From assembly GCF_900117425.1 (NCBI RefSeq), contig NZ_FPEH01000011.1:62001-126000 (forward strand): DNA of 64,000 nt, in the 5' to 3' direction. This stretch comes from Novosphingobium sp. NDB2Meth1. GTDB lineage: Bacteria > Pseudomonadota > Alphaproteobacteria > Sphingomonadales > Sphingomonadaceae. The notes under the pieces were generated by a model, which saw nothing but the letters and a program-made list of their open reading frames with translations, searched no databases and was not told the origin of the DNA. Positions 1 through 14,980 of the stretch are shown here, one piece after another; the stretch's first letter is position 1, and every line of letters begins with the position of its first letter. Position numbers and translations under genes: made by a program.

Positions 1-1
1 T

Positions 2-7288
<7,287 letters not shown>

Positions 7289-7298
7289 TCTCCTGAAG

Positions 7299-7334
7299 GG
7301 GCGGGTCGGCATCCCACACGATGCCGCCCCGCCC
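7299..7334. terminator. Hairpin between convergent genes
   Basis: Arms 7299-7312 and 7321-7334 pair over 14 bp with one mismatch around an 8-nt loop, ten bases after the RTX gene stop. No T-run follows on the plus strand, so it is either an imperfect terminator or an mRNA 3' stabiliser. Confidence 0.5.
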
Positions 7335-7395
7335 GCCCGTAAAAATCCCGAACTATGGCGGCATACCGTGCGGACAAGCGCGGTGTGCCGCTTCC

Positions 7396-7788
7396 TTATG
7401 GGCTGATGCGACGGCTTATGTCGCGGTATGCGGCTTCGATGAGCGCGCTCAAGGCGGCCTCCTCAGGCATGCGGCCGGGCCGCAGCTTCACATGGCGCAT
7501 GCGCTTGCCGGAACCTTCGAGCAGGCCCGCCGGATCGGCCAACTCGGCCCCGAAGAAAAAGCTGATCGCGCCATGTGCCGCATAGGCATCGAGGTAGAGA
7601 AAGGCGCCGTCGCCCGCGCAAATCGTCGGGCGGCCATCGTGGAGCAGTTCGCGCGTATCCGGCCCGCGGGCGCGCGCGGCAGCATGCCAGGGCAGAAGCA
7701 ACGCGCGCAGCGGGTCCGGCACAGCGAACCAGTGCGCGACGCCGGCATCCGCTTCGCTCGCGGCAGGGAAATGAAAGACCGGATCCAC
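7396..7788 (-). CDS. DUF1801 domain protein
   Basis: A small soluble protein of about 130 residues. The family hallmark is visible in its second half: FFFGAELADPAGLLEGSGK followed by RMRHVKLRP. Most proteins with this YdhG-type fold have unknown biochemistry. The start chosen is GTG at 7788. A TTG at 7824 would lengthen it by 12 codons, but it abuts the terminator stem of the receptor gene upstream, so it looks less likely. It stands alone, convergent with the RTX gene. No function is proposed. Confidence 0.75.
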   Translation of the reverse strand: MDPVFHFPAASEADAGVAHWFAVPDPLRALLLPWHAAARARGPDTRELLHDGRPTICAGDGAFLYLDAYAAHGAISFFFGAELADPAGLLEGSGKRMRHVKLRPGRMPEEAALSALIEAAYRDISRRISP

Positions 7789-7814
7789 CCGGCGATCTTG
7801 CCCGCGACATGCGC

Positions 7815-7850
7815 GCAAAAGCAAGGCGCCGGAAGTTTCCCTCCGGCGCC
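7815..7850 (-). terminator. Rho-independent terminator of the TonB receptor gene
   Basis: A 9-bp perfect stem (7825-7833 with 7842-7850) followed, on the minus strand, by TTGCTTTT. It lies 55 bases after the receptor stop codon. Confidence 0.8.
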
Positions 7851-7904
7851 CGCCTCAGACCGTCCGGCGCCCGCTTGGGCACCGGGCCGGTTCCCCCCGA
7901 ACGA

Positions 7905-10856
7905 TCAGAACTTGAAGCCGGCGGCGATACCGTAACGGCGCGGTTCCAGCGTAAAGACGTTGGTGAAGTTACCCGAGGACTGGTCAGTCACGTAGAGACC
8001 GGTCACCGAGTTGTCGTTGGTGATGTTCTGGATGAAGCCGCGGATGAACCACTTCTTGTCCGGACCATCGAGCTGCAGCTGGGCATTCAGCTGCGTGAAC
8101 GACGGGACCTTGTCGACCACACCGTTGAAGATGGTGCCTTCCGACTTGCCGGTGAAGTTGAGGTCGAAGCGCGGGGTCAGCGTCAGGTTGCCGATCGGCG
8201 CTGCATACTGCACGCCGGCCGAGAACTTGATGTTCGGCGCGCCGGGCAGCTTGTTGCCACGGATGTTGGTCGGGATGCCCGACGAGTACACCGTCACACC
8301 GCCGATGCCGGGCGCATTGCCGAGCGTCGGAGCCAGCGCGCTGAGCACGGCGCAGATCGAGTAGGCGCCGGTCGAGGCGATGCCGCCGCCAGCCGGGAAC
8401 TGCGTGGTGGGCTTGAGGCCGGCACCAGCCTGAACACCCGGGATCGCCCCGTTGTTGATCAGCGTGTTGGCCGTGTTCACGAAGGCATTCACGCCCGCCA
8501 CATTGCCCGAGTTCGAGCCGACGGCGCAGTTCGCGGTGTTGGTGATGTCCTTGATGATCACCGCATCCTTGCGGCCATTGCCGAAGTCGCGCGGGTTTGA
8601 CAGCAGCTTGTCTTCCGACACCTTGGTGTTGAGGTAGCTGAAGTTCGTGTTGATCGTCAGCTGGCGGCTGGGGCGAATGATCGCTTCGGCTTCGATACCG
8701 TAGATGTTGGCGCTGACGTTGTCGTTGACCGAGGTACGCGCCACGATGCGGGAGAGCTGGAGACCCTTGTACTGGTAGTAGAACCCGGTGAGGTTCAGCT
8801 GCAGCGCGCCGTTCGCGAAGGTGTTCTTCGTACCGATTTCGAACGCGTTCACGAACTCGGGAGTGAAGCTTTCCGGGACCGCGAAGATCGGCGACAGCGG
8901 CGGGGTGATACCACCTGACTTGTAGCCGCGCGAATACGAGGCGTAGACCAGGTTGTCCGGCGTGATCTGGAAGTCGAGCACCGCACGGCCGGTAACCTCA
9001 CCAAACTTCACGTCACGGATCTGGAACGGCTGGTTGCCGGCAATGCCCGCATCCGCGTCGTACGAGGCGGCGAGGAACGGCGAATCATAGGCATTGGTGC
9101 TGCCGACCGGCGCGAGGAAGTTGAACAGCGTGGTGCGCGCACGAACGGTCTTCTTGTCGTTGTTATAGCGCAGACCGGCCGTCAGCTTGATGCGGTCGTT
9201 GAACTTGAAGTAGGCCTCACCGAACAGACCGTAGGTGGTCAGCTTGTAGGCCGGCGTATTGTTGCGATAGGTCGGCGTTGCGAGATAGGCAGGCGGCGCA
9301 CCTGCGCCCAGAGCCGAGAACGCGCCGACAACGCCTGCGAAGTAGTCAAGGCCAAACGAGCTCACATAATAGCTGTTCTCGGTGACCTTGTACTGGCCGT
9401 AGATACCGCCGAGCAGGAAGTTGAACGGACCATCGAACTTCGAGGTGAGAACCGCTTCCGCCGTCCATGCATTCTGGCGCTGGATCGAACGGTCGAAATC
9501 GAGCGGCGTGCTGGCGCAGGCGCTATGGCCGCCGAAAACACCGGTGCCGGTTTCTTCGCCGAGCGACGTGCAGAGCGGACCGCCGGGACCCTGCGGGATC
9601 AGCGCGTTGGCGACCGGGGCAAGGTAGGTCTTGAGGCCGGGCCCAAGGAGACCAGCGCCTGCCGCTGCAAGGGCACCGAGCGCAGGCGTAAACGTCGAGC
9701 GATCAGCAACCGCGTTGTTGTAGTCCTGCTGCGAGTCGACCTTGGTGTTTTGGTAGTTGCCCTCGACGCGGAGGCTGAACTTCTCGCCGATGTCCTGCTT
9801 CAAGGTACCCTGAATGATGGTTTCTTCGGTGAAGTAGGTCGGGGCGAAATCAGTGTTGACGACGCGCGGATCGGCCGGGTTGATCTCGTTGCGGTAGACC
9901 TGCGGGCCGTAGATGCTGCCGAGCGCAAACGCCTGCGGCAGGCCGCGGATGGCGAAGAATTCGCGGCTGGTCAGGACGTTGGCGAGCAGCGCGTTGCCGT
10001 TGGTGGTGCTGGTGCCGCGCGTTGTGTTGAGGCAGCCCAGGATACCAGTCGGATCTTCCTGGCAGTACTGCTTCTGGATGCGCATGCGGCTGTCCTTCTC
10101 GCGGAAGTACTGGCCCATGATGTCGATCGTGGTCGACGAGGACGGCTGCCAGGTCAGCGACCCGCGCAGACCATACATGTTGCGGTCATCGATCTTGGTG
10201 TTGTTGTAGAGGTTCTGCGTGTAGCCGTCGCGCTTCAGGTAGAAGCCGGCCGCGCGCACCGCGAGGGTCTGGGTGAGGGGAATGTTGATCGCGCCGCGCA
10301 GGCGGACCGAGTTGTAATTGCCGTATTCCGCGTCGCCCGAAGCGCCGAAGCCGTTGAGATCGGGCTTGGCGGTGCGGAAGTTGACCACACCCGAGGTCGC
10401 GTTGCGGCCGAACAGGGTGCCCTGCGGACCACGCAGGACTTCGACCTGCTGCAGATCGTAGAATTCACCTTCGAACAGGCCGCTGAAGAACAGCGGCGCG
10501 TCGTTCACGTGAATCGCGGTCGCGCTGTCGCAGGTCACGCCGGTGCAGAGGTCACCGATGCCGCGGATGGTGAAGCTCGACGTCGTGAAGTTCGTCTTGG
10601 TGAAGGTGATGTTGGGCAGCGACAGCTGGAGATCGAGCGGGTTGCGGATCTGCTGCTTGTCGAGGTTTTCCTTGGTGAAGGCGCTGATCGCGATCGGCAC
10701 CGTCTGGAGGCGCTGCGACTGGCGCTGCGCGGTCACGATGATTTCCTGGACGGCCGTGCCGTTGTCGCCGGCGGTGCTCTGCGCGTTCTGAGCAAACGAT
10801 GGCGAAGCGACGGCTGCTGCGCACACACCTGCGAGCAGGGTAAGTTTACCCCTCAT
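7905..10856 (-). CDS. TonB-dependent outer membrane receptor
   Basis: 983 residues, the usual size for this family. A signal peptide ends near SFAQ (about residue 22). Next comes a TonB-box-like EIIVTAQRQSQ near residue 38, then the plug domain (VPIAISAF, VEVLRGPQGTLFGRNATSG). A long beta-barrel follows, ending in the aromatic PRRYGIAAGFKF typical of outer membrane barrels. It imports a ligand across the outer membrane using TonB energy. The plug resembles the sphingomonad receptors usually linked to aromatic or complex organic compounds, but the ligand cannot be read from sequence. The ATG is preceded by GAGAGAGGA. It is transcribed away from the ribBX gene and ends at a clear terminator, so it is probably monocistronic. 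Confidence 0.95.
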   Translation of the reverse strand: MRGKLTLLAGVCAAAVASPSFAQNAQSTAGDNGTAVQEIIVTAQRQSQRLQTVPIAISAFTKENLDKQQIRNPLDLQLSLPNITFTKTNFTTSSFTIRGIGDLCTGVTCDSATAIHVNDAPLFFSGLFEGEFYDLQQVEVLRGPQGTLFGRNATSGVVNFRTAKPDLNGFGASGDAEYGNYNSVRLRGAINIPLTQTLAVRAAGFYLKRDGYTQNLYNNTKIDDRNMYGLRGSLTWQPSSSTTIDIMGQYFREKDSRMRIQKQYCQEDPTGILGCLNTTRGTSTTNGNALLANVLTSREFFAIRGLPQAFALGSIYGPQVYRNEINPADPRVVNTDFAPTYFTEETIIQGTLKQDIGEKFSLRVEGNYQNTKVDSQQDYNNAVADRSTFTPALGALAAAGAGLLGPGLKTYLAPVANALIPQGPGGPLCTSLGEETGTGVFGGHSACASTPLDFDRSIQRQNAWTAEAVLTSKFDGPFNFLLGGIYGQYKVTENSYYVSSFGLDYFAGVVGAFSALGAGAPPAYLATPTYRNNTPAYKLTTYGLFGEAYFKFNDRIKLTAGLRYNNDKKTVRARTTLFNFLAPVGSTNAYDSPFLAASYDADAGIAGNQPFQIRDVKFGEVTGRAVLDFQITPDNLVYASYSRGYKSGGITPPLSPIFAVPESFTPEFVNAFEIGTKNTFANGALQLNLTGFYYQYKGLQLSRIVARTSVNDNVSANIYGIEAEAIIRPSRQLTINTNFSYLNTKVSEDKLLSNPRDFGNGRKDAVIIKDITNTANCAVGSNSGNVAGVNAFVNTANTLINNGAIPGVQAGAGLKPTTQFPAGGGIASTGAYSICAVLSALAPTLGNAPGIGGVTVYSSGIPTNIRGNKLPGAPNIKFSAGVQYAAPIGNLTLTPRFDLNFTGKSEGTIFNGVVDKVPSFTQLNAQLQLDGPDKKWFIRGFIQNITNDNSVTGLYVTDQSSGNFTNVFTLEPRRYGIAAGFKF

Positions 10857-10918
10857 ATCAATGTCCTCTCTCTTCAGCGGACGCCCATCATTTTTGAGGG
10901 TCGACCTTCTGCCTACAG

Positions 10919-10945
10919 AACATAGCGGAAGACCTGCGTTGTCAA
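10919..10945 (-). promoter_or_regulatory. Possible promoter of the TonB receptor
   Basis: On the minus strand, TTGACA (10945-10940) is followed 15 nt later by TATGTT (10924-10919). The -35 is consensus but the spacer is short, so this is tentative. Confidence 0.35.
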
Positions 10946-11029
10946 CCGCTCAATTAAATTTTGTCCTTTCCGTAGCGGCAGGTGGCACCAAGGTGTGACC
11001 CGACAGCAACCCTTTCACCCCCGAAATGG

Positions 11030-11057
11030 TTGGAATCGCGAATCAACTTGGTATATT
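11030..11057 (+). promoter_or_regulatory. Predicted ribBX promoter
   Basis: TTGGAA (11030-11035) and TATATT (11052-11057) are separated by 16 nt. The expected start point, near 11063-11066, falls inside the first ATCAC-N3-GTGAT palindrome, which is what a repressor operator would look like. Confidence 0.55.
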
Positions 11058-11060
11058 CGC

Positions 11061-11073
11061 ATCACGATGTGAT
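11061..11073. promoter_or_regulatory. Palindromic operator candidate 1 of ribBX
   Basis: ATCACGATGTGAT: perfect 5-bp arms around a 3-bp centre. It overlaps the predicted transcription start. The second copy with the same arms lies 27 bp away, centre to centre. Confidence 0.65.
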
Positions 11074-11087
11074 CACCCCTCTTGCGT

Positions 11088-11100
11088 ATCACATTGTGAT
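11088..11100. promoter_or_regulatory. Palindromic operator candidate 2 of ribBX
   Basis: ATCACATTGTGAT: the same ATCAC/GTGAT arms as site 1 with a different 3-bp centre. It ends just before the Shine-Dalgarno sequence (GAGAGAAG) of ribBX. Confidence 0.65.
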
Positions 11101-11116
11101 GTGAGAGAAGCTGGTC

Positions 11117-12385
11117 ATGTCCAGCGAACTTATCGACCGCATCCGCCGCCTCGTCATCGAGGGCGGAATGTCCCGCTCCGGCCTCGCCCGCGCGGCGGGG
11201 CTCCATGCCAACACCCTGCGCGATGCGGGCCTGCCCGGCTGGAACCCTACCGCCGATACGCTCGCCAAGCTCGAACGCGTGCTGAGCGAGAGCGACGACA
11301 CCCCTGCCCTCGTCCCCATCGAGGAAATCATCGACGAGGCGCGCAATGGGCGCATGTTCATCCTGGTCGACGATGAGGACCGCGAGAACGAAGGCGATCT
11401 CGTTATCCCCGCGCAGATGGCGACGCCGGACGCGATCAACTTCATGGCAACGCACGGCCGCGGCCTGATCTGCCTCACCCTCACCCGCACCCGCACCGAG
11501 CAGCTCGGGCTCGAACTGATGAGCCGCAACAACGGCACCCGGCACGAAACTGCTTTCACCGTCTCGATCGAGGCGCGCGAGGGCGTGACCACCGGCATTT
11601 CCGCCGCCGACCGCGCGCGCACCGTCGCCGTCGCCATCGATGCCGCCAAGAGCAAGGACGACATCGTCACCCCCGGCCACGTCTTCCCGCTGATCGCACG
11701 CGATGGCGGCGTGCTTGTCCGTGCGGGGCACACCGAAGCCGCGGTCGATATTTCACGGTTGGCGGGTCTCAATCCCTCGGGCGTGATCTGCGAGATCATG
11801 AAGGACGACGGCACGATGGCGCGGATGGACGACCTCGTCCCCTTCGCGCGGCGCCACGGCCTCAAGATGGGCACGATCCGCGATCTCATCGAGTATCGCC
11901 GCCGCCACGACCACCTCGTCGAATGCATCGACCAGCAGCCGTTCCATTCGGACTACGGCGGCGACTGGACGATCAAGACCTACCGCAACAAGATCGACGG
12001 CGTGGTCCACCTCGTGCTGCAGAAGGGCGCGGTCCGCCCCGATGCGCCGACGCTGGTGCGCATGCACGGCATCTCGATCATGAGCGACGTGCTCGGCCAG
12101 CCCGGCCCGCGCAAGCGCAGCCTGCAGCGCGCGATGAGCGAGATCGGCAAGGCGGGCGCGGGCGTGATCGTCGTGCTCATGCCCGGCGACAGCGACAGCC
12201 TGCAGGCCGAGATCGCGGGCCGCACCGGCGACATGGACTTGCGCAGCTACGGCATCGGCGCGCAGATCCTGGCCGATCTCGGCATCCACGACATGGTGCT
12301 GCTGACCAATTCCCACCGCAATATCGTCGCCATCGAAGGCTACGGGCTCAACATCGTCGGCGAGCAGCCGATCACCGCGGAGTAA
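11117..12385 (+). CDS. ribB: 3,4-dihydroxy-2-butanone-4-phosphate synthase with N-terminal HTH and C-terminal RibX domain
   Basis: Makes DHBP, the four-carbon precursor of riboflavin, from ribulose 5-phosphate. Residues 1-60 look like an XRE-type helix-turn-helix (SRSGLARAAGLHANTLRDA). The RibB domain starts near residue 74 with IEEIIDEARNGRMFILVDDE; then come DRENEGD, GRGLICL, GVTTGISAADR and RAGHTEAAVD, so the acidic and His active-site residues are present. The last ~200 residues resemble GTP cyclohydrolase II but lack the three zinc-binding cysteines (the segment around VRMHGISIMSDVLG has none). That matches the inactive RibX domain known from proteobacterial RibBX proteins, so GTP cyclohydrolase II must be elsewhere. 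ATG with GAGAGAAG upstream. ribH follows after 6 nt. The HTH together with the two upstream palindromes suggests autoregulation (inference). Confidence 0.93.
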   Translation: MSSELIDRIRRLVIEGGMSRSGLARAAGLHANTLRDAGLPGWNPTADTLAKLERVLSESDDTPALVPIEEIIDEARNGRMFILVDDEDRENEGDLVIPAQMATPDAINFMATHGRGLICLTLTRTRTEQLGLELMSRNNGTRHETAFTVSIEAREGVTTGISAADRARTVAVAIDAAKSKDDIVTPGHVFPLIARDGGVLVRAGHTEAAVDISRLAGLNPSGVICEIMKDDGTMARMDDLVPFARRHGLKMGTIRDLIEYRRRHDHLVECIDQQPFHSDYGGDWTIKTYRNKIDGVVHLVLQKGAVRPDAPTLVRMHGISIMSDVLGQPGPRKRSLQRAMSEIGKAGAGVIVVLMPGDSDSLQAEIAGRTGDMDLRSYGIGAQILADLGIHDMVLLTNSHRNIVAIEGYGLNIVGEQPITAE

Positions 12386-12391
12386 GCGCGC

Positions 12392-12811
12392 ATGGCCAAG
12401 TTCCTTATCGTCGAAGCCCGCTTCTACGACCACCTCAACGACATGCTGGTGGCCGGCGCCCGCGCCGCGCTGGAAGCTGAAGGCCACAAGGTCGATGTGA
12501 TCACCGTGCCCGGCGCGCTGGAGATTCCCGGCGCGATCGTGCTGGCGGACCAGTCCGGCCACTATGACGGCTATGTCGCGATCGGCGTGGTGATCCGCGG
12601 CGAGACCTATCACTTCGAGATCGTCGCGGGCGAAAGCGCGCGCGGCGTGATGGCGCTGACGATGGACGGACTTGCGGTGGGCAACGGCATTCTCACTGTC
12701 GAGGACGAGGCACAGGCGCTGGTCCGGGCCGATCCCGCGCAGAAGAACAAGGGCGGCGAGGCGGCCAAGGCGGCGCTGGCGCTGCTCGCGCTGCGCAGCA
12801 AGTTCGCATGA
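12392..12811 (+). CDS. ribH: 6,7-dimethyl-8-ribityllumazine synthase
   Basis: 139 residues. Condenses DHBP with 5-amino-6-ribitylaminouracil, the penultimate riboflavin step. Family features: an N-terminal strand followed by an aromatic (VEARFYDH), [11 protein letters not shown], the conserved region [16 protein letters not shown] with its catalytic His, and [11 protein letters not shown]. It directly follows the enzyme that makes its substrate, so the pair forms a short operon. It ends before a hairpin with T-runs at 12851. Confidence 0.96.
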   Translation: MAKFLIVEARFYDHLNDMLVAGARAALEAEGHKVDVITVPGALEIPGAIVLADQSGHYDGYVAIGVVIRGETYHFEIVAGESARGVMALTMDGLAVGNGILTVEDEAQALVRADPAQKNKGGEAAKAALALLALRSKFA

Positions 12812-12850
12812 TCAGACCGGCGAAAAAATTGCAAAGTGTTGCTGGATTGT

Positions 12851-12876
12851 AAAACCTGCACCTTTGGGCAGGTTTT
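12851..12876. terminator. Bidirectional-looking terminator after ribH
   Basis: AAAACCTGC (12851-12859) and GCAGGTTTT (12868-12876) form a perfect 9-bp stem around an 8-nt loop. The stem includes its own T-run. Confidence 0.75.
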
Positions 12877-12898
12877 CCCGATTCAATCGTTAAAATTC

Positions 12899-13026
12899 GG
12901 GTACTCCCCTGCTAGGGAGTGCACCTTTGAAACCATTCAAACGTTTGGTTCTAGAACAACGTTATCCCCTGCCTCGGTGGCCGCATAATGAGTCGCACGG
13001 CCATGAGAACAGGGGAGTACCTTTGC
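12899..13026 (+). repeat. Duplicated and inverted motif ahead of the chemoreceptor gene
   Basis: AGGGAGTGCACCTTTG (12914-12929) recurs as AGGGGAGTACCTTTG (13012-13026), the second copy giving the ribosome site just before the ATG. GGTACTCCCCT at 12900-12910 is the inverse of AGGGGAGTACC at 13012-13022, so the leader can fold and hide that site. ACTCCC/GGGAGT (12903-12920) also pair locally. Confidence 0.5.
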
Positions 13027-13027
13027 C

Positions 13028-14767
13028 ATGTCGATCAGGATCAAGAGCCGCCGGGGCGGCTTGGCACTCGCTGGGACAGTTACCTTGCTGCTTGTGCTGA
13101 TCGGTCTGGCGGTACAGCACATCCGAGTCGGCGGCACGGTGCAGAACCGGATCGATATCGTGACCGGCTTCACCGCCGATATTCTTCCCCCGCCGCTCTA
13201 TATCGTCGAGCCAGCGCTCAAGGCACGGCAGGCGATCGATGATCCAGCCCATCTCGCCCAGAATCGCGCGGACCTCGCCGAACTCGAAAAGCAATACCGC
13301 GCCAGCCTCGCACGCTGGACGGGGGACGATGTCGATCCGGCGCTCGCCGGCGAGCTGCGGACTTCGGTCGCGAAGGAAGCCGATGCGTTCTGGCAGGAAG
13401 TGAACACTGTGCTGCTTCCCGCGCTCGGCCGGGGCGATGCAGCGGGAGCCGAGGCCAGCAAGCAGAAGCTTGATGCCATCTTTGAACGCGAGCGCAGCGC
13501 GATCCTGCTGCTGACCGAACATGCGACCGCCGCGCGCAATGCGCTGGTCTCCAGCAGTACGACGACCGTTTTTGCGCTCCTCATCGTCATGGCGTTGGCC
13601 GGTGCGGGGACCGTCGCCTTGACTGTCGGAGCGGTCCGCCTGCTCAGCCGCCATGTGCTCGATCCCCTTGCCGCGACGGCGGATGTGATGTCGGCAATGG
13701 CCGCGGGCGATCTTGAGGCGGGTCGCTGCAGCGAGCACCGCAGCGACGAGATCGGCGAAATGACCCGCGCCATCGAAGTCTTCCGCAGCGCGGCCCGCAC
13801 CCAGCGCGAAGATGCCACTAAGCAGGCGCTGGTCGTCGAACGGATGGGGACGGCGCTCGGCCAATTGGCCGAAGGCGATCTGGTGCACCGCATCGAGCCT
13901 CCCTTCCCCGCTGAATACGAGCAACTGCGCGAGGCTTACAATGCCGCTGCGCAGCGTCTCGACAGCGTGCTGGCCCGCGTCGGCGGAACGGCACACAGCG
14001 TCAGCACGGGTGCGGCTGAGATCCGGACTGCCTCGGGCGATCTTGCCACGCGCAACCAGAGCCAGGCTGCCAGCGTCGAGGAATCGAGCGCAGCCATGAA
14101 GCAGGTCGCGGCGCTGGTCTCGTCGACGGTAAACCGCACCCGCGAAGTCGAGACTGAAATCGGTCTGGCCACACAGGACGCGCAAGCCGGCGGCACTCTG
14201 GTCGGCGAAGCGATGGCGGCCATGGGTGCGATCGAACGCTCCTCGCAGGAGATCGGCCGCATTGTCGATCTCATCGACTCGATCGCCTTCCAGACCAATC
14301 TGCTCGCCCTCAACGCGGGCGTGGAAGCAGCGCGCGCCGGAGATGCCGGACGGGGCTTTGCCGTTGTCGCCAACGAAGTGCGGGCCCTCGCCCAGCGCAG
14401 CGCCGATGCAGCCAGCGAGATCCGCACGCTCATTGCGACCAGCTCGCGCGAGGTATCCGGCGGAGTAAGTCTGGTGAGCCGGACCGGCGAAGCGCTGAAC
14501 ACGCTGGTCGGACGTGTCGATACACTTGCCACCCTTGTCAGCGAGATCGCTGAAGCCACTCAGGCGCAGTCGATCAACCTCGATCAGGTCAGCGTCTCCG
14601 TCTCGGGCATGGACTCGATGACCCAGCGCAACGCGGCAATGGTCGAGGAAACGGCTGCGGCCGCCCGTTCGCTGGCTGACGAGGCCGGAGAACTTGCTAC
14701 CGCCGTTGCGCGCTTCCGCACTTCGGCCCGCACCACGACACAGTATCCCCGCTCCTTGGCGGCCTGA
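13028..14767 (+). CDS. Methyl-accepting chemotaxis protein with periplasmic sensor and HAMP
   Basis: 579 residues. TM1 spans about 12-32, a periplasmic helical sensor about 33-175, and TM2 about 178-200. A HAMP linker follows (VLDPLAATADVMSAMAAGDL), with a second HAMP-like stretch near residues 280-320. The cytoplasmic signalling hairpin has the tip [20 protein letters not shown] and [18 protein letters not shown]. It senses an unknown ligand and would signal to CheW/CheA. The C-terminus (RSLAA) lacks a CheR-docking pentapeptide. No che genes are nearby, so it is an orphan receptor. The ATG follows AGGGGAG. Confidence 0.93.
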   Translation: MSIRIKSRRGGLALAGTVTLLLVLIGLAVQHIRVGGTVQNRIDIVTGFTADILPPPLYIVEPALKARQAIDDPAHLAQNRADLAELEKQYRASLARWTGDDVDPALAGELRTSVAKEADAFWQEVNTVLLPALGRGDAAGAEASKQKLDAIFERERSAILLLTEHATAARNALVSSSTTTVFALLIVMALAGAGTVALTVGAVRLLSRHVLDPLAATADVMSAMAAGDLEAGRCSEHRSDEIGEMTRAIEVFRSAARTQREDATKQALVVERMGTALGQLAEGDLVHRIEPPFPAEYEQLREAYNAAAQRLDSVLARVGGTAHSVSTGAAEIRTASGDLATRNQSQAASVEESSAAMKQVAALVSSTVNRTREVETEIGLATQDAQAGGTLVGEAMAAMGAIERSSQEIGRIVDLIDSIAFQTNLLALNAGVEAARAGDAGRGFAVVANEVRALAQRSADAASEIRTLIATSSREVSGGVSLVSRTGEALNTLVGRVDTLATLVSEIAEATQAQSINLDQVSVSVSGMDSMTQRNAAMVEETAAAARSLADEAGELATAVARFRTSARTTTQYPRSLAA

Positions 14768-14980
14768 GAGGCGCGGTTTCGCTTGCCTTTTACCCATCCC
14801 TGACATAGGGGCCGCCGGTCTGCAGCGGGAGCGATCCTTCTGCTTCGGATATCTGCCACGGCATTCGGCCCGGCAGATGGTTCGGCCCCTTGGCCCGGAT
14901 CCGCATGGGGCGGCATCCGGTGAAAGACCGGCGGATACAACCGCCTGGCCGGAAACAGCGATAACAGGATACTTATTCCA
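14768..14980 (+). promoter_or_regulatory. rpsA upstream leader with several possible hairpins
   Basis: No ORF here is convincing. ATCTGCC (14851-14857) pairs with GGCAGAT (14872-14878), and CCGGT-N5-ACCGG lies further down near 14919-14933. S1 genes are often translationally autoregulated through structured leaders, so this is a plausible control region. The promoter was not identified. Confidence 0.3.

Noticed and set aside
10857..11116. FMN riboswitch ahead of the riboflavin genes
   Set aside because: No conserved RFN-like multi-stem core was seen; the space instead has a promoter and two small palindromes.
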